From Acinetobacter gyllenbergii CIP 110306 = MTCC 11365 (GTDB lineage: Bacteria > Pseudomonadota > Gammaproteobacteria > Pseudomonadales > Moraxellaceae), in contig NZ_ATGG01000024.1 of the NCBI RefSeq assembly GCF_000413855.1, positions 1-64,000 on the forward strand: a DNA stretch of 64,000 bases, in the 5' to 3' direction. Each line of letters opens with the position of its first letter. Position 1 is the stretch's first letter. Positions 19,446 to 28,845 of the stretch are shown here, one piece after another. The position numbers were made by a program, and so were the translations under genes. The notes beneath the pieces are model-generated. The model was not told the origin of the DNA and did not search any database. It saw only the letters and a program-made list of their open reading frames with translations.

Positions 19446-20288
19446 ATGCGTACATACTTAGACCTTTTACAACATATCCTTGACAATGGCGGCGACAAAG
19501 GTGACCGCACAGGCACAGGTACACGTTCAGTATTTGGTCATCAGATGCGTTTTGATCTTTCCAAAGGCTTTCCACTGCTCACCACCAAGAAAGTCCATTT
19601 CCGTTCGATTGTGATTGAGCTGCTTTGGTTCCTCAAAGGCGATACCAACGTTCAGTATCTCAAAGACAATAAAGTTTCCATTTGGGATGAATGGGCTACC
19701 GCAGAACAAACAGCACGTTTTGGTCGTCCAGAAGGTGAACTTGGCCCCGTCTATGGTCACCAATGGCGTAACTTTGGCGCAACCCAAAATGAAGATGGCA
19801 GCTATCAGCAAAATGGTTTTGATCAGATCAAATGGTTGATCAATGAAATCAAGACCAATCCAAACTCACGTCGTTTGATTGTGTCAGGCTGGAACCCGAA
19901 TGAAGCCGGCAAAGTGGCATTACCGCCTTGCCATACCCTGTTCCAATTTTTCGTACAAGACAACAAACTGTCCTGCCAACTGTATCAACGCAGTGCTGAC
20001 GTATTTTTAGGTGTACCATTTAATATTGCCAGCTATGCCCTGCTGACTCATATGATTGCACAAGTCTGTGGTTTAGGTGTCGGTGACTTTGTCTGGACAG
20101 GTGGCGATACGCATCTCTATGCCAATCACTTTGAACAGGCACAGTTACAGCTTAGTCGTGAGCCACTAGCGTTGTGTCAATTAAAACTCAATCCTGAAAT
20201 TACCGATATTTTCGACTTTAAATTTGAAGATATTGAAATTGTTGGGTATGAATCACACCCAGCAATCAAAGCACCTGTCGCAGTTTAA
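19446..20288 (+). CDS. thyA: Thymidylate synthase
   Basis: Converts dUMP to dTMP using methylene-tetrahydrofolate. The catalytic cysteine C162 is in [10 protein letters not shown], and the dUMP-binding [13 protein letters not shown] block and the N-terminal RTGTGT loop are present. The start at 19446 (280 residues) was chosen because AGGA sits 6 bases upstream; the ATG two codons earlier directly abuts it. It heads thyA-folA-DUF4105, with gaps of 16 and 18 bases. ThyA produces the dihydrofolate that FolA reduces, so the pairing is functional. Confidence 0.97.
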   Translation: MRTYLDLLQHILDNGGDKGDRTGTGTRSVFGHQMRFDLSKGFPLLTTKKVHFRSIVIELLWFLKGDTNVQYLKDNKVSIWDEWATAEQTARFGRPEGELGPVYGHQWRNFGATQNEDGSYQQNGFDQIKWLINEIKTNPNSRRLIVSGWNPNEAGKVALPPCHTLFQFFVQDNKLSCQLYQRSADVFLGVPFNIASYALLTHMIAQVCGLGVGDFVWTGGDTHLYANHFEQAQLQLSREPLALCQLKLNPEITDIFDFKFEDIEIVGYESHPAIKAPVAV

Positions 20289-20304
20289 GTAGAGAGATAT
20301 ACAA

Positions 20305-20814
20305 ATGGCATGGCAAGGCACTGAAGTTGTCCACGTAGTCGCAATGGATAAAAATCACTGTATCGGCAAAGGTAATGCTTTGCCGTGGCATATCTCGGCT
20401 GACCTAAAACACTTTAAAGCCATCACCCAAGGCGGTGTGGTGATTATGGGACGTAAAACCCTTGAATCGATGGGACGCACCCTGCCGAATCGTGTCAATT
20501 GGGTGATTACCCGTGATCCTGAATGGCAATTTGAAGGGGTTAAGATCGCGCATAGTATCGAAGATGCACTCAATACCGCACTTACAGACGTGCAACATTC
20601 AGAAAAAGCCGCCTTATTTATTATTGGAGGTGGAGAGATCTTTACTCAGACACTGGCTATTGCCGACCGCCTCGAGTTAACTCATGTGGATCTGGATGTT
20701 CAGGGCGATGCACACTATCCAAAAATCAGTGAAGATTTTCGTAAAGTAAACGCAGAGCAACATACTGATGAAAAGTCTGGTATCGCTTTTGAGTTTGCCA
20801 CCTATCAAAAATAA
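20305..20814 (+). CDS. folA: Dihydrofolate reductase
   Basis: NADPH-dependent reduction of dihydrofolate, the target of trimethoprim. The substrate-site block ALPWHISADLKHFK holds the catalytic acid, VVIMGRKTLESMG the nucleotide site, and FIIGGGEIF the Gly-rich loop. It is 169 residues, the usual chromosomal size, and is co-transcribed with thyA. Confidence 0.96.
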   Translation: MAWQGTEVVHVVAMDKNHCIGKGNALPWHISADLKHFKAITQGGVVIMGRKTLESMGRTLPNRVNWVITRDPEWQFEGVKIAHSIEDALNTALTDVQHSEKAALFIIGGGEIFTQTLAIADRLELTHVDLDVQGDAHYPKISEDFRKVNAEQHTDEKSGIAFEFATYQK

Positions 20815-20832
20815 AAATGGATTGCATCGGCC

Positions 20833-21888
20833 ATGCATAATATTGGATCACGAGAGTTTTTCATCGCTTTAGGCGTCGGGCTTTTACATAGCCTATTTAC
20901 TTTATTCGTGGTTCTTTCAAGTGTCTGGCTCTGTCTAGCCTTATGGATTCAACAGCCACTCGGTTCATTCTTTAGCCGAGTCAGCATTATTCTGTGGAGC
21001 CTGTTCGCACTCAGCTTAATTGGCGTCTATGTCAGCGGTCATCTAGTGAGTCGCCGCACCGATATCATTATTTATTGTGTCGCCTTTGCGTGTGCCTTAG
21101 TCTGGTATTTTTCCTTAGAGGCAAGACAAGATCGGGATTGGAATCCTGAAGTTGCAGAACAACTGAGTTATGAAAAGAATGGGGATCTGGTCAAGCTGCA
21201 TAATGTGCGAAATTTTGACTGGCATGCCGATGGCAGTTATGACATTCATTGGGAAGATCGTAGCATTGATCTGAATAAAATTACGGGCATCAATGTCATT
21301 ACCTCCTACTGGATGGGTCCACAAATTGCCCACACCTTAGTAAGTTTCGATTTTTCTGATCAAAAACCGTTGGTGTTCTCGATTGAAATCCGCAAGGAAA
21401 AAGGCGAAGACTTTTCTGCAATTGGTGGCTTTTTCCGTAAATACGAACTCAGTCTAGTGGCTTCCGATGAAAAGGATCTGATCTATACACGCAGTAATGT
21501 TCGTCATGAACAAGTCTATTTATTCCCGATCAGAATGCCTGCAACTGAGCGCAAAGCCCTGTTTATTGAATATCTGCATAAAGCAGATGAACTCCGTGCA
21601 GAAGCCAAATGGTATAACACGCTGACCAGTAACTGCACCACACTGGTCTTTGATATGGTTCAGGCAATTAATCCGCAGCGCTTACCCAAAGATTACCGCC
21701 TATTGGCCTCAGGTTATTTACCGAACTATCTCTACGATCTAAAAGCCCTCAATCAAAATTACAGCATGAATGAATGGTATCGCTTGGCACACATCAATCC
21801 CCGTGCCGAACAATATGAACAACAGCCGAACCAAAGCAGTGAATATTTTTCGGATGTCATTCGTACAGGCCTTCCCAAGACTGAGTGA
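20833..21888 (+). CDS. DUF4105 membrane protein
   Basis: A 351-residue protein with three hydrophobic segments in the first 100 residues and a C-terminal DUF4105-like domain. The characteristic YNTLTSNCTTLVFDMV block lies near residues 258-273, and a Cys in such NC motifs suggests a hydrolase-like (papain-like) active site, which is inference. It is last in the thyA-folA transcript, starting 18 bases after folA; the link to folate is probably only positional. Confidence 0.8.
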   Translation: MHNIGSREFFIALGVGLLHSLFTLFVVLSSVWLCLALWIQQPLGSFFSRVSIILWSLFALSLIGVYVSGHLVSRRTDIIIYCVAFACALVWYFSLEARQDRDWNPEVAEQLSYEKNGDLVKLHNVRNFDWHADGSYDIHWEDRSIDLNKITGINVITSYWMGPQIAHTLVSFDFSDQKPLVFSIEIRKEKGEDFSAIGGFFRKYELSLVASDEKDLIYTRSNVRHEQVYLFPIRMPATERKALFIEYLHKADELRAEAKWYNTLTSNCTTLVFDMVQAINPQRLPKDYRLLASGYLPNYLYDLKALNQNYSMNEWYRLAHINPRAEQYEQQPNQSSEYFSDVIRTGLPKTE

Positions 21889-22013
21889 TTTTTCCACTCA
21901 TTTTATTAAAAACACCTGAACATTTACAAAAGGATACGCAATATCCTGCTCCACTCCATGTTGTTTTACTCTAATACCGAGCATAGAAACACAATGATTT
22001 GGACTTAAATTTT

Positions 22014-22490
22014 ATGTTAAAACCTTTTTTAACAACATGTACTTTGGCAATCGCCGTAGCAATGACGGGTTGTTCAACCACAGAATCTCTCCAAACCTCA
22101 CCCAATGCGTCTCAAAAAGAAAGCATCAACCTCTATGGCCGTAACTGGATTGCTACTCATATCAATGGTGTCGAGGTCAAAAGCAATGATCTTTCTAGCA
22201 AGCGCCCTGCAATTCAATTTGATGCCAAAGGCAAACGTTTCTTTGGTGCAGATGGTTGTAACCAAATTCAAGGTAGCTTTGAAAGCCAAGGTTCTATCTT
22301 ACGCCTCGGCCCAATTGCTTCAACCATGATGGCGTGTATTGGACAAGATAACAGTGCGCTCTCACGTCAATATAGCAATGCATTGGCAAGCACCACCAAC
22401 TATGAACTCAAAGGCCATGAGCTTAAATTCATGGATGCATCCGGCAAAGTACTGGTCAGCTTCGTTACCGTAATTCAGCCGCTTCCGTAA
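22014..22490 (+). CDS. META domain lipoprotein
   Basis: A 158-residue lipoprotein: signal peptide with lipobox MTGC (cysteine at about residue 20), then a META/HslJ-like domain with WIATHINGV, ADGCNQIQGSF and LRLGPIASTMMAC blocks. META proteins such as HslJ relate to stress tolerance in E. coli; the role here is unknown. The ATG at 22014 gives a proper signal peptide; an upstream TTG adds five residues and is less likely. Predicted to be anchored in an outer or inner membrane leaflet facing the periplasm. Confidence 0.85.
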   Translation: MLKPFLTTCTLAIAVAMTGCSTTESLQTSPNASQKESINLYGRNWIATHINGVEVKSNDLSSKRPAIQFDAKGKRFFGADGCNQIQGSFESQGSILRLGPIASTMMACIGQDNSALSRQYSNALASTTNYELKGHELKFMDASGKVLVSFVTVIQPLP

Positions 22491-22597
22491 TTTACAGATC
22501 ACAAAAAAGTAAAAGCTCGTTGCGAACACGGGCTTTTACTTTTTGAGCACTTCGTTTACTTTAGTAACATTCTTAAAATTAAAAATTGGGGAGTCTT

Positions 22598-23122
22598 ATG
22601 CAACAAGCACTATTTGGTGGTGGATGTTTTTGGTGTGTCGAAGCCGTGTTTCTACAACTCAAAGGTGTAGAGAAAGTGGTGAGTGGTTATGCAGGTGGCA
22701 TTAGTCAAAACCCGACTTATGAACAGGTCTGCCAAGGCACGACTCAACATGCTGAAGTCGTTCTGATTGATTTTGATGAGCAGCAGATCAGCTATACGCA
22801 ATTGTTGAATGTGTTTTTTACCACACATGATCCAACGACACTCAATCGTCAAGGCAATGATATTGGCACACAATATCGCTCGGTGGTGTATTACTTCAAC
22901 GAAGAGCAAAAACAGCAGGCTGAACAGGTCATTCACGGTCTAGAAGATGAAGGACTGAATATCGTCACTGAGCTCAGCCCAGTACCGACGTTCTACCCTG
23001 CGGAAGAGTATCATCAGAACTTCTTTGCACGTAATCCATCACAAGGTTACTGTAACTTTAGCATTCCGCCTAAGCTATCCAAATTACGCGCCAAGTATCT
23101 TGATCTACTCAAAGATGCCTAA
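22598..23122 (+). CDS. msrA: Peptide methionine sulfoxide reductase A
   Basis: Repairs oxidised methionine (S-sulfoxide) in proteins. The [12 protein letters not shown] motif holds the catalytic C10, and the typical ITEL-like and [10 protein letters not shown] blocks follow. The ATG at 22598 (174 residues) follows GGGGAG; a TTG four codons earlier is an alternative. It has a terminator directly downstream and is monocistronic. Confidence 0.95.
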   Translation: MQQALFGGGCFWCVEAVFLQLKGVEKVVSGYAGGISQNPTYEQVCQGTTQHAEVVLIDFDEQQISYTQLLNVFFTTHDPTTLNRQGNDIGTQYRSVVYYFNEEQKQQAEQVIHGLEDEGLNIVTELSPVPTFYPAEEYHQNFFARNPSQGYCNFSIPPKLSKLRAKYLDLLKDA

Positions 23123-23126
23123 GCAC

Positions 23127-23157
23127 AAAAAAAGCAACTCATTGAGTTGCTTTTTTA
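23127..23157. terminator. Bidirectional terminator
   Basis: The stem AAAGCAACTC/GAGTTGCTTT (23131-23140, 23144-23153) has A and T runs. It separates msrA (+) from exbD (-). Confidence 0.87.
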
Positions 23158-23175
23158 TTGATATCACGTGTTGTC

Positions 23176-23580
23176 TTAGTTTTCACTGACGAACGCAATA
23201 TCACTTAAACCTGCTTCACTGGCACGAGACATGACTTGTGCAACCGTATCATATTTTGATTCTTTATCTGCACGTAACTGCACAGTCGGTTTTGTCTCTG
23301 CTTGACCCGCTTCTTGGAAACGTTTCTCTAGCTCGTCTAAGCTAATGATCTGCGCATCCCAAGCCACCTCACCTTTATCATTAATACTAATGGTAATGGC
23401 TTTTGGTGGTGGATCGACAATTTCAGCAGTGGTCTTTGGTAAACTTAGTGGAATTGATGGGTTAGCAACCGTTGCTGTGACTAAAAAGATAATCATCAAT
23501 ACCAACATAATGTCGATCAGAGGAATGAGGTTCATCTCATTCATGCCACTGTCGTGGTCTTCACCCAATTGAAAGCCCAT
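23176..23580 (-). CDS. exbD: ExbD, TonB-system proton channel subunit
   Basis: A 134-residue inner-membrane protein with one transmembrane segment (about 20-42) that carries the essential aspartate D23 (NLIPLIDIMLVLM), and a periplasmic domain. With ExbB and TonB it couples the proton motive force to outer-membrane transport. The start at 23580 follows GGAGG; one base separates it from the exbB stop codon, so translation is probably coupled. Confidence 0.94.
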   Translation of the reverse strand: MGFQLGEDHDSGMNEMNLIPLIDIMLVLMIIFLVTATVANPSIPLSLPKTTAEIVDPPPKAITISINDKGEVAWDAQIISLDELEKRFQEAGQAETKPTVQLRADKESKYDTVAQVMSRASEAGLSDIAFVSEN

Positions 23581-23581
23581 C

Positions 23582-24202
23582 TTAAGCTTGACCTCCAACT
23601 AAACTTTGTTGTGTGGTTTTAGTTTCAGTCTTTACCGTTGTTTCTTGCTGCAACATGGTATCGATTAACAAGCTATGTGCTTGATCTTGTAAATCATGCG
23701 CCAAGCCACGGTTAAAGCGTACACAGATGTTGTAGGCCATCACCGCAGGAATCGCAACTGCAAGACCCAGACCAGTCATAATCAAGGCTTCACCTACTGG
23801 TGTGGCAACCTGAGCTAAGCCAGCTTGACCACTCTTACCTACCGCAACCAAGGCATGGAAAATACCCCATACCGTACCAAATAAGCCCACGAACGGCGCA
23901 AGTGAAGCGATGGTTCCAAGAACTGATACGCCTTTTTCTGCTTGAGATTTCTCTGCAGAGATTTGGCGAAGCAATGCTTGTTCAGCCACAGCTTTACGTT
24001 GTTCAAATGACAACGGTTGTAACTTCGCTTTGAGCGAAGCCAAAGCTTGTACCAGTTGCTTATAAGCCTGTTGTTTTAATTGGCGTGTTCCTAAAATGCG
24101 CAGAATGAAAATAGTCCACGTCGCAATCGACATTGCTAAAAGGATGAAATACAGTGTTTTACTTACTGCATCTGCATGTTGCCAATAAACTGAAAAGTTC
24201 AT
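23582..24202 (-). CDS. exbB: ExbB/TolQ-family proton channel subunit
   Basis: A 206-residue membrane protein with a first membrane segment at about residues 14-34 and two more around 100-130 and 140-165, including the conserved GLFGTVWGIFHAL and GEALIMTGLGLAVAIPAVMAYN stretches of the MotA/TolQ/ExbB family. The ATG at 24202 follows AGGAG. It is the middle gene of tonB-exbB-exbD; the partner TonB identifies it as ExbB, not TolQ. Confidence 0.94.
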   Translation of the reverse strand: MNFSVYWQHADAVSKTLYFILLAMSIATWTIFILRILGTRQLKQQAYKQLVQALASLKAKLQPLSFEQRKAVAEQALLRQISAEKSQAEKGVSVLGTIASLAPFVGLFGTVWGIFHALVAVGKSGQAGLAQVATPVGEALIMTGLGLAVAIPAVMAYNICVRFNRGLAHDLQDQAHSLLIDTMLQQETTVKTETKTTQQSLVGGQA

Positions 24203-24244
24203 ATACGAACTCCTGATTTAATCTGTCGCAAGGACTCAAATTTA

Positions 24245-24994
24245 TTAAGGACTAAGATCAAACGGTTGCTCTGCTCGAATCGGGTAAGCAACACCATTTT
24301 CCATATACGGTTTAAATTTCGCACTTCTGACAGCACGTAAAACTTTTTCATCTAAATTCGGGACACCACTGCTACGTGTAATACGTGCATTGGTAATTTT
24401 ACCTTTTTCATCCGCCTCAATCAGCACCATCACTGAACGTGTTTGGTTATCCAGATCTTTGGCTGTGACAGATAATTTTGGTGAACGACTCCACTGTACG
24501 CCTGAACCACCAATCGATACACGTTTTGGTGTTGGATCTGCAGCAGGTTGAGGTTTCACAACTTCCTGAACTGGTTGTGGTTTTTCAACCACTTTTTCAG
24601 TCACAGTGGTCACAACCTTGGTTTCCACCTTTGGCTCAATCTTTTGTTCAGTTTTTTGAAGTACAGGTTTTGGCGCCTCTTTGACCTGTTGAACCTTTTC
24701 AATCTTCTTCGGTGGCGGTAAAGGTTTTTCAACAACCTTCACTTCCTTCACTTCTTTTTTAGGTTCAGGTTTCGGCTTTTCTTTCGGTTTTGGTGGTTCA
24801 GGTTTTGGCGGTTCTTTAATTTTAACGAACTTCACCTTAAGCGGTTCTTTCTCGATTGGTCTTAACTCAATCGTTTTCATGTGGCTCACCGCCCACAGAA
24901 CTCCTACATGTCCAATCACAACTGCAACTAAGGCAGCGATGATTTTCTTTTTCATCGGGTGTGGCGTGTTGAATGTAGCAGGAGATTGACTCAT
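24245..24994 (-). CDS. tonB: TonB energy transducer
   Basis: A 249-residue protein with an N-terminal membrane anchor (about residues 17-38), a long Pro/Lys/Glu rod (about 50-155, KPEPPKPKEKPKPEPKK-type) that spans the periplasm, and a C-terminal TonB domain (from about 165, ending in PIRAEQPFDL). It energises siderophore and other receptors. The ATG at 24994 lacks a strong ribosome-binding site; the internal ATG at codon 14 is possible. A Fur box lies about 85 bases upstream and the gene heads the tonB-exbB-exbD operon. Confidence 0.94.
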   Translation of the reverse strand: MSQSPATFNTPHPMKKKIIAALVAVVIGHVGVLWAVSHMKTIELRPIEKEPLKVKFVKIKEPPKPEPPKPKEKPKPEPKKEVKEVKVVEKPLPPPKKIEKVQQVKEAPKPVLQKTEQKIEPKVETKVVTTVTEKVVEKPQPVQEVVKPQPAADPTPKRVSIGGSGVQWSRSPKLSVTAKDLDNQTRSVMVLIEADEKGKITNARITRSSGVPNLDEKVLRAVRSAKFKPYMENGVAYPIRAEQPFDLSP

Positions 24995-25079
24995 AAGAAT
25001 CTAAGTACCTAATAGATGGTGACGCTTTCAAAAAAACGATTTCACTCATCGGATAGAACAATGAAAGTGCCGTAATAAT

Positions 25080-25100
25080 AAATGAGAAGTGTTTTCATTT
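25080..25100. promoter_or_regulatory. Fur box of the tonB-exbBD operon
   Basis: AAATGAGAA (25080-25088) and TTTTCATTT (25092-25100) form an inverted repeat with 8/9 matches around a GTG centre, matching known Fur-box variants. It lies 86 bases upstream of tonB, consistent with iron repression. Confidence 0.65.
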
Positions 25101-25147
25101 GCAACTGTTTTTTCTTGTATATTTGCTAGCCATTGAAAAATAGACAT

Positions 25148-25176
25148 AAAAAAACATGCCTTGCGGCATGTTCTCT
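25148..25176 (-). terminator. Rho-independent terminator of purU
   Basis: The stem ACATGCC/GGCATGT (25154-25160, 25165-25171) with loop TTGC is followed by T residues on the minus strand, just past the purU stop codon. Confidence 0.8.
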
Positions 25177-25201
25177 TTACATACTGTTACATGGCAATTG
25201 A

Positions 25202-26065
25202 TTAGAAAACTACGGTCTTGTTGCCATCCACAATGATACGATCTTCCAAGTGCCATTTGACGGCACGCGCCAAGACATTACGTTCAACATCTTCACCCAA
25301 CTCACGCAATTGCTCAACGTTATAGTCGTGGCTCACACGCTCAACATCTTGCTCGATGATTGGGCCTTGATCCAGATCAGCCGTCACATAATGTGCAGTC
25401 GCCCCAATCAACTTCACCCCTTTCTCATAAGCTTGCTTGTATGGGTTCGCACCAACGAAAGCAGGTAAGAATGAGTGGTGAATATTGATGATTTTCATTT
25501 CCCACTGAGCAACAAAGTCTTCACTGAGAATTTGCATATAACGTGCCAAGATTAACAAGTCATTGCCCTGCATCATCTCATTAATCTGCGCATAAGCTTC
25601 GACTTTATTGTCTTTATTCACAGGCACCACATGGAATGGGATACCAAAGTTTTCAACCGATTCACGTAAATCTGGATGGTTAGAAATGACTTGGGTAATT
25701 TCACATGGTAATGAACCACGCGCATGACGCCATAACAGCTCTAATAATGCATGATCAACTTTAGAAACCAGAATACCGACTTTTTTCAATTCACCGACGA
25801 AATTCAATTTCCATTGCATGTTGTAGCGTTCTGCAACATTGGCAGCAAAAGTCTGCATCAATGCTTCTTTACGCGATTGCAAATGATCAAGCTCAAACTC
25901 AACACGCATGAAATAACGCCCGCCTTGAGCTTCTGTTGCGTACTGATCAAGTGCGGTAATGTTTGCTCCCTGATGATACAAAAAGCTCGATACGGCTTGC
26001 ACAATCCCCGGCTTGTCTTCACAAGTAATCAGTAATCGTGCTGTGTGGGCTGTAGTCGTGTTCAT
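25202..26065 (-). CDS. purU: Formyltetrahydrofolate deformylase
   Basis: Hydrolyses 10-formyl-tetrahydrofolate to formate and tetrahydrofolate, balancing one-carbon pools and supplying formate for purine synthesis. An N-terminal ACT domain (about 5-85; RLLITCEDKPGIVQAVSSFL) is followed by a formyltransferase-like domain with the catalytic NIHHSFLPAF and GATAHYVTADLDQGPII motifs. The ATG at 26065 (287 residues) fits the family N-terminus; a TTG nine codons earlier is unlikely. Monocistronic with its own terminator. Confidence 0.94.
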   Translation of the reverse strand: MNTTTAHTARLLITCEDKPGIVQAVSSFLYHQGANITALDQYATEAQGGRYFMRVEFELDHLQSRKEALMQTFAANVAERYNMQWKLNFVGELKKVGILVSKVDHALLELLWRHARGSLPCEITQVISNHPDLRESVENFGIPFHVVPVNKDNKVEAYAQINEMMQGNDLLILARYMQILSEDFVAQWEMKIINIHHSFLPAFVGANPYKQAYEKGVKLIGATAHYVTADLDQGPIIEQDVERVSHDYNVEQLRELGEDVERNVLARAVKWHLEDRIIVDGNKTVVF

Positions 26066-26153
26066 TTGGTTAATATCACTTATTCGAATCAAATTAAAAT
26101 CAAGCCGAGCATTCTAACCCTTTTTTGCTATTGACTAAATAGCTGCTGACGAT

Positions 26154-26852
26154 CTATTCATCATCATTTTTAAGATTGGATAAGCTGGCAAATAAATCTG
26201 ATGGCCCTAGTGATTTCAGTAATTGCTCATAAGTTTGACGACTTTCACCCATTAAATACGGGCCTTCCAAGAACACCATTTGGCGTAAGGCCTGCCAAAC
26301 CCACTTTTCTTCAAGGCGGTTATTATCGCTAATATGCCCCGACATATATAAAAAGTTAGTCCAGTTAGTCAGCACAATCCACAAGTTAATGATCAAAGCT
26401 TCAATTTCTGAATCCGTCATCTTCATCAGACCAGCATCCACAAAGGCACGATAAATTTTTTGCCCTTGCTGCATCACCTGCCCTGCAAAACGTGGATAGA
26501 TTTTGCGGAAGTCTTCATTATTTTCAACCAGATGATAGACATCGCGGTGAATAAAACGATAAGCCCACAACTGATTACTCAGCACTTGGAAATAACTGAT
26601 TTTATCGTTGGCATTTAAAGGTCGATCAGTTGGCAAAGCCAGCATTTCCAGGGTTTCTGCCTGATACTGTTGTGCCAGCTCCTTAATAATTTCCTGCTTA
26701 TTACGGAAGTGATAATACAGATTGCCAGGGCTAATCCCCAACTCAGCCGCAATGTGATTGGTGGTGACCGAACGTTCTCCACGCTCATTAAACAACTGCA
26801 AACTGATTTGCAAAATTCTATCTTTTGTTTTGTTCGGTTTAGCGTGCGACAT
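26154..26852 (-). CDS. TetR family transcriptional regulator
   Basis: A 232-residue repressor-type protein. The N-terminal helix-turn-helix (about residues 10-57) includes SVTTNHIAAELGISPGNLYY; the rest is a helical ligand domain with several Trp residues, as in regulators of hydrophobic ligands. It is divergent from an aldehyde dehydrogenase gene; two palindromes lie in the 121 bases between. Control of the dehydrogenase and of itself is inferred from that layout. The effector is unknown; an aldehyde or fatty-acid derivative is one guess. Confidence 0.88.
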   Translation of the reverse strand: MSHAKPNKTKDRILQISLQLFNERGERSVTTNHIAAELGISPGNLYYHFRNKQEIIKELAQQYQAETLEMLALPTDRPLNANDKISYFQVLSNQLWAYRFIHRDVYHLVENNEDFRKIYPRFAGQVMQQGQKIYRAFVDAGLMKMTDSEIEALIINLWIVLTNWTNFLYMSGHISDNNRLEEKWVWQALRQMVFLEGPYLMGESRQTYEQLLKSLGPSDLFASLSNLKNDDE

Positions 26853-26880
26853 TGAGTTTAACCATCTATAACATTATCAA

Positions 26881-26900
26881 TAGGTTATAAAACAAACCTA
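26881..26900. promoter_or_regulatory. Inverted repeat, candidate TetR operator 1
   Basis: TAGGTT and AACCTA are perfect 6-base arms around an 8-base spacer. It sits 28 bases upstream of the TetR start, in the shared promoter region with the dehydrogenase gene. Confidence 0.5.
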
Positions 26901-26909
26901 TAAAGCGAC

Positions 26910-26938
26910 TTGACACTTTAGAGTATTTACTCTAAAAA
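26910..26938 (+). promoter_or_regulatory. Promoter with embedded palindrome (candidate operator 2)
   Basis: A consensus -35 TTGACA (26910-26915) and a weaker -10 (TAAAAA, 26933-26938) have a 17-base spacing. A perfect palindrome TTTAGAGTA/TACTCTAAA (26917-26936, 2-base centre) fills the spacer, ideal for repression of the dehydrogenase gene. Confidence 0.6.
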
Positions 26939-26973
26939 TTAAAAAATAATAAGCTTTCTTTTGGTCTACTCCT

Positions 26974-28428
26974 ATGAACAGTCAAACAAAAACAACCGCT
27001 ATGACACCTCATGTTGATGTAAAACGGCTGCATGATTTGCTTGAACAGCAAAAAGCAGCTTACCAACGTCATCCTGTTCCAAGCGCCAAAGAACGTATTG
27101 AACGCTTAGCCCGTCTTAAAAGTATCTTGGTAAAATATCAAGATCAATTTGCTAACGCAATTAGTCAAGACTACGGCAATCGTGCCGTAATGGAAACCAA
27201 AATTGGCGAAGTTCTGACTTGTCTAGAGCATATTAAATACTATAGCAAGAACCTAACTGAATGGATGAAACCATCTAAACGCCATATCAGCATGTTACAC
27301 CAACCAGCCAAAGGGTGGGTAGAATATCAGCCACTCGGTGTGATTGGGGTGATTGCACCCTGGAACTATCCTTTATTACTTTCTGTTGGCCCACTGATCT
27401 GTGCCTTGGCAGCAGGTAACCACGCTATGATCAAAATCTCAAGCGCATCGTCAAACTTTGGTTATGTGCTTGAAAATGCATTGGCTGAAGCCTTCCCTCA
27501 AGAATTGGTCGCTGTTGTAAACGGCGGTGGTGTTATTTCAGATGCATTCAGTCATTTGGCATTCGATAAGATGATTTTCACAGGTTCAACCTCAGTGGGT
27601 AAAACCGTGATGGCTGCGGCAGCCGAGAATCTTGTCCCTGTGATTTTAGAATTAGGGGGCAAGTCACCGGCACTGGTTCATTCAGCCATGAACATCCGTG
27701 ATGTGGCGCAGCGTATTGCCGTGGGTAAACTCTGGAATGCAGGTCAGACTTGTGTTGCACCTGACTATATGTTCTTGCCTAAGGGCAAAACAGCCGAGTT
27801 CACCAAGCACTATAATGACTTTGTGACCACCATGTATCCGACTTTGCGTGACAATAAAGACTACACTTCAATTGTGAATGACAAACAGTACAACCGCCTG
27901 CAAGGCTATTTGGAAGATGCTCGCGATCAAGGTGCGACGATTGTTGAACTAAATGCCAAAAATGAGTCTTTAACAGAAGTTCGTAAGATTGCACCGACCT
28001 TATTAACAGGTGTGACGACGGAGATGGAGATTATGCGGAATGAAATCTTCGGTCCGATTCTACCTATTTTAGAATATGAACATATCGAAGATGCATTGCA
28101 ATTTATTAATAGTCGCCCTCGCCCCTTAGCGTTCTATTACTTCGACATTGATAGTGCACGTGCGGATTATGTGGCTAGCCGCACTCACTCAGGGCACTTC
28201 GGGATCAACCAGACGCTGACTCATGTGGCACAGGATGATCTGCCATTTGGTGGTATTGGCGCATCAGGTATGGGCAAATATCATGGTAAAGAAGGGTTCT
28301 TTAGCTTCTCACATGAACGCTCAATGATGTCGAATCCTGTTAGCCCTAAACTTTACAGTTTAAAATTCATCCTTCCACCGTATAATAAAGCCACGCACAA
28401 ACTGCTTTTGAAAACACTATTTCGCTAA
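26974..28428 (+). CDS. Aldehyde dehydrogenase (coniferyl/fatty aldehyde type)
   Basis: NAD(P)-dependent oxidation of an aldehyde to the acid. The nucleophile C260 is in LWNAGQTCVAPDY, the general base E226 in ILELGGKSP, the oxyanion asparagine N130 in IAPWNYP and the cofactor loop is FTGSTSVGK (202-210). The length, 484 residues, and the basic hydrophobic C-terminus (LLLKTLFR) resemble coniferyl and long-chain fatty aldehyde dehydrogenases of the class-3 type. Substrate is not determined. It is divergent from a TetR gene, with operator-like palindromes upstream. Confidence 0.9.
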   Translation: MNSQTKTTAMTPHVDVKRLHDLLEQQKAAYQRHPVPSAKERIERLARLKSILVKYQDQFANAISQDYGNRAVMETKIGEVLTCLEHIKYYSKNLTEWMKPSKRHISMLHQPAKGWVEYQPLGVIGVIAPWNYPLLLSVGPLICALAAGNHAMIKISSASSNFGYVLENALAEAFPQELVAVVNGGGVISDAFSHLAFDKMIFTGSTSVGKTVMAAAAENLVPVILELGGKSPALVHSAMNIRDVAQRIAVGKLWNAGQTCVAPDYMFLPKGKTAEFTKHYNDFVTTMYPTLRDNKDYTSIVNDKQYNRLQGYLEDARDQGATIVELNAKNESLTEVRKIAPTLLTGVTTEMEIMRNEIFGPILPILEYEHIEDALQFINSRPRPLAFYYFDIDSARADYVASRTHSGHFGINQTLTHVAQDDLPFGGIGASGMGKYHGKEGFFSFSHERSMMSNPVSPKLYSLKFILPPYNKATHKLLLKTLFR

Positions 28429-28435
28429 GCTGGTT

Positions 28436-28473
28436 AAGGCATGAGCTATCACACCAGTTCATGCCTTGTTTTT
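28436..28473 (+). terminator. Terminator after the aldehyde dehydrogenase
   Basis: AAGGCATGA (28436-28444) pairs with TCATGCCTT (28459-28467) around a 14-base loop and is followed by GTTTTT. Confidence 0.75.
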
Positions 28474-28484
28474 ACCAAATTCGC

Positions 28485-28513
28485 TTGTCTTTTAATCGTA
28501 TTTTTGGTATAAA
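28485..28513 (+). promoter_or_regulatory. Sigma-70 promoter of rpmB-rpmG
   Basis: TTGTCT (28485-28490) and TATAAA (28508-28513) are separated by exactly 17 bases. It lies about 85 bases upstream of rpmB, leaving a leader of roughly 75 bases. Confidence 0.65.
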
Positions 28514-28596
28514 ACGCCCCTTGAATGATTTCATCCGTTTACTTGAATGGCTAGTTGCACGAAATTGTGCTGTATAAACTAGCAATGGAGTTCACC

Positions 28597-28833
28597 ATGT
28601 CTAAGGTTTGCCAAGTTACCGGCAAGCGTCCTATCGTTGGTAACAACGTATCGCACGCAAACAACAAAACCAAACGCCGGTTCGAGCCGAACCTGCACCA
28701 CCACCGTTTTTGGTTAGAAAGCGAAAAGCGTTTTGTACGTCTTCGTCTAACCACTAAAGGTATGCGTATTATTGATAAATTGGGTATCGAGAAAGTTGTT
28801 GCTGATCTCCGTGCTCAAGGTCAAAAGATCTAA
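28597..28833 (+). CDS. rpmB: Ribosomal protein bL28
   Basis: A 78-residue ribosomal protein of the large subunit. It starts with [12 protein letters not shown], the signature N-terminus, and continues with [17 protein letters not shown]. The ATG at 28597 follows GGAG with 6-base spacing; a longer reading of 14 residues upstream is spurious. rpmG follows after 12 bases, the usual pair. Confidence 0.97.
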   Translation: MSKVCQVTGKRPIVGNNVSHANNKTKRRFEPNLHHHRFWLESEKRFVRLRLTTKGMRIIDKLGIEKVVADLRAQGQKI

Positions 28834-28845
28834 GGAGTCTGAACA

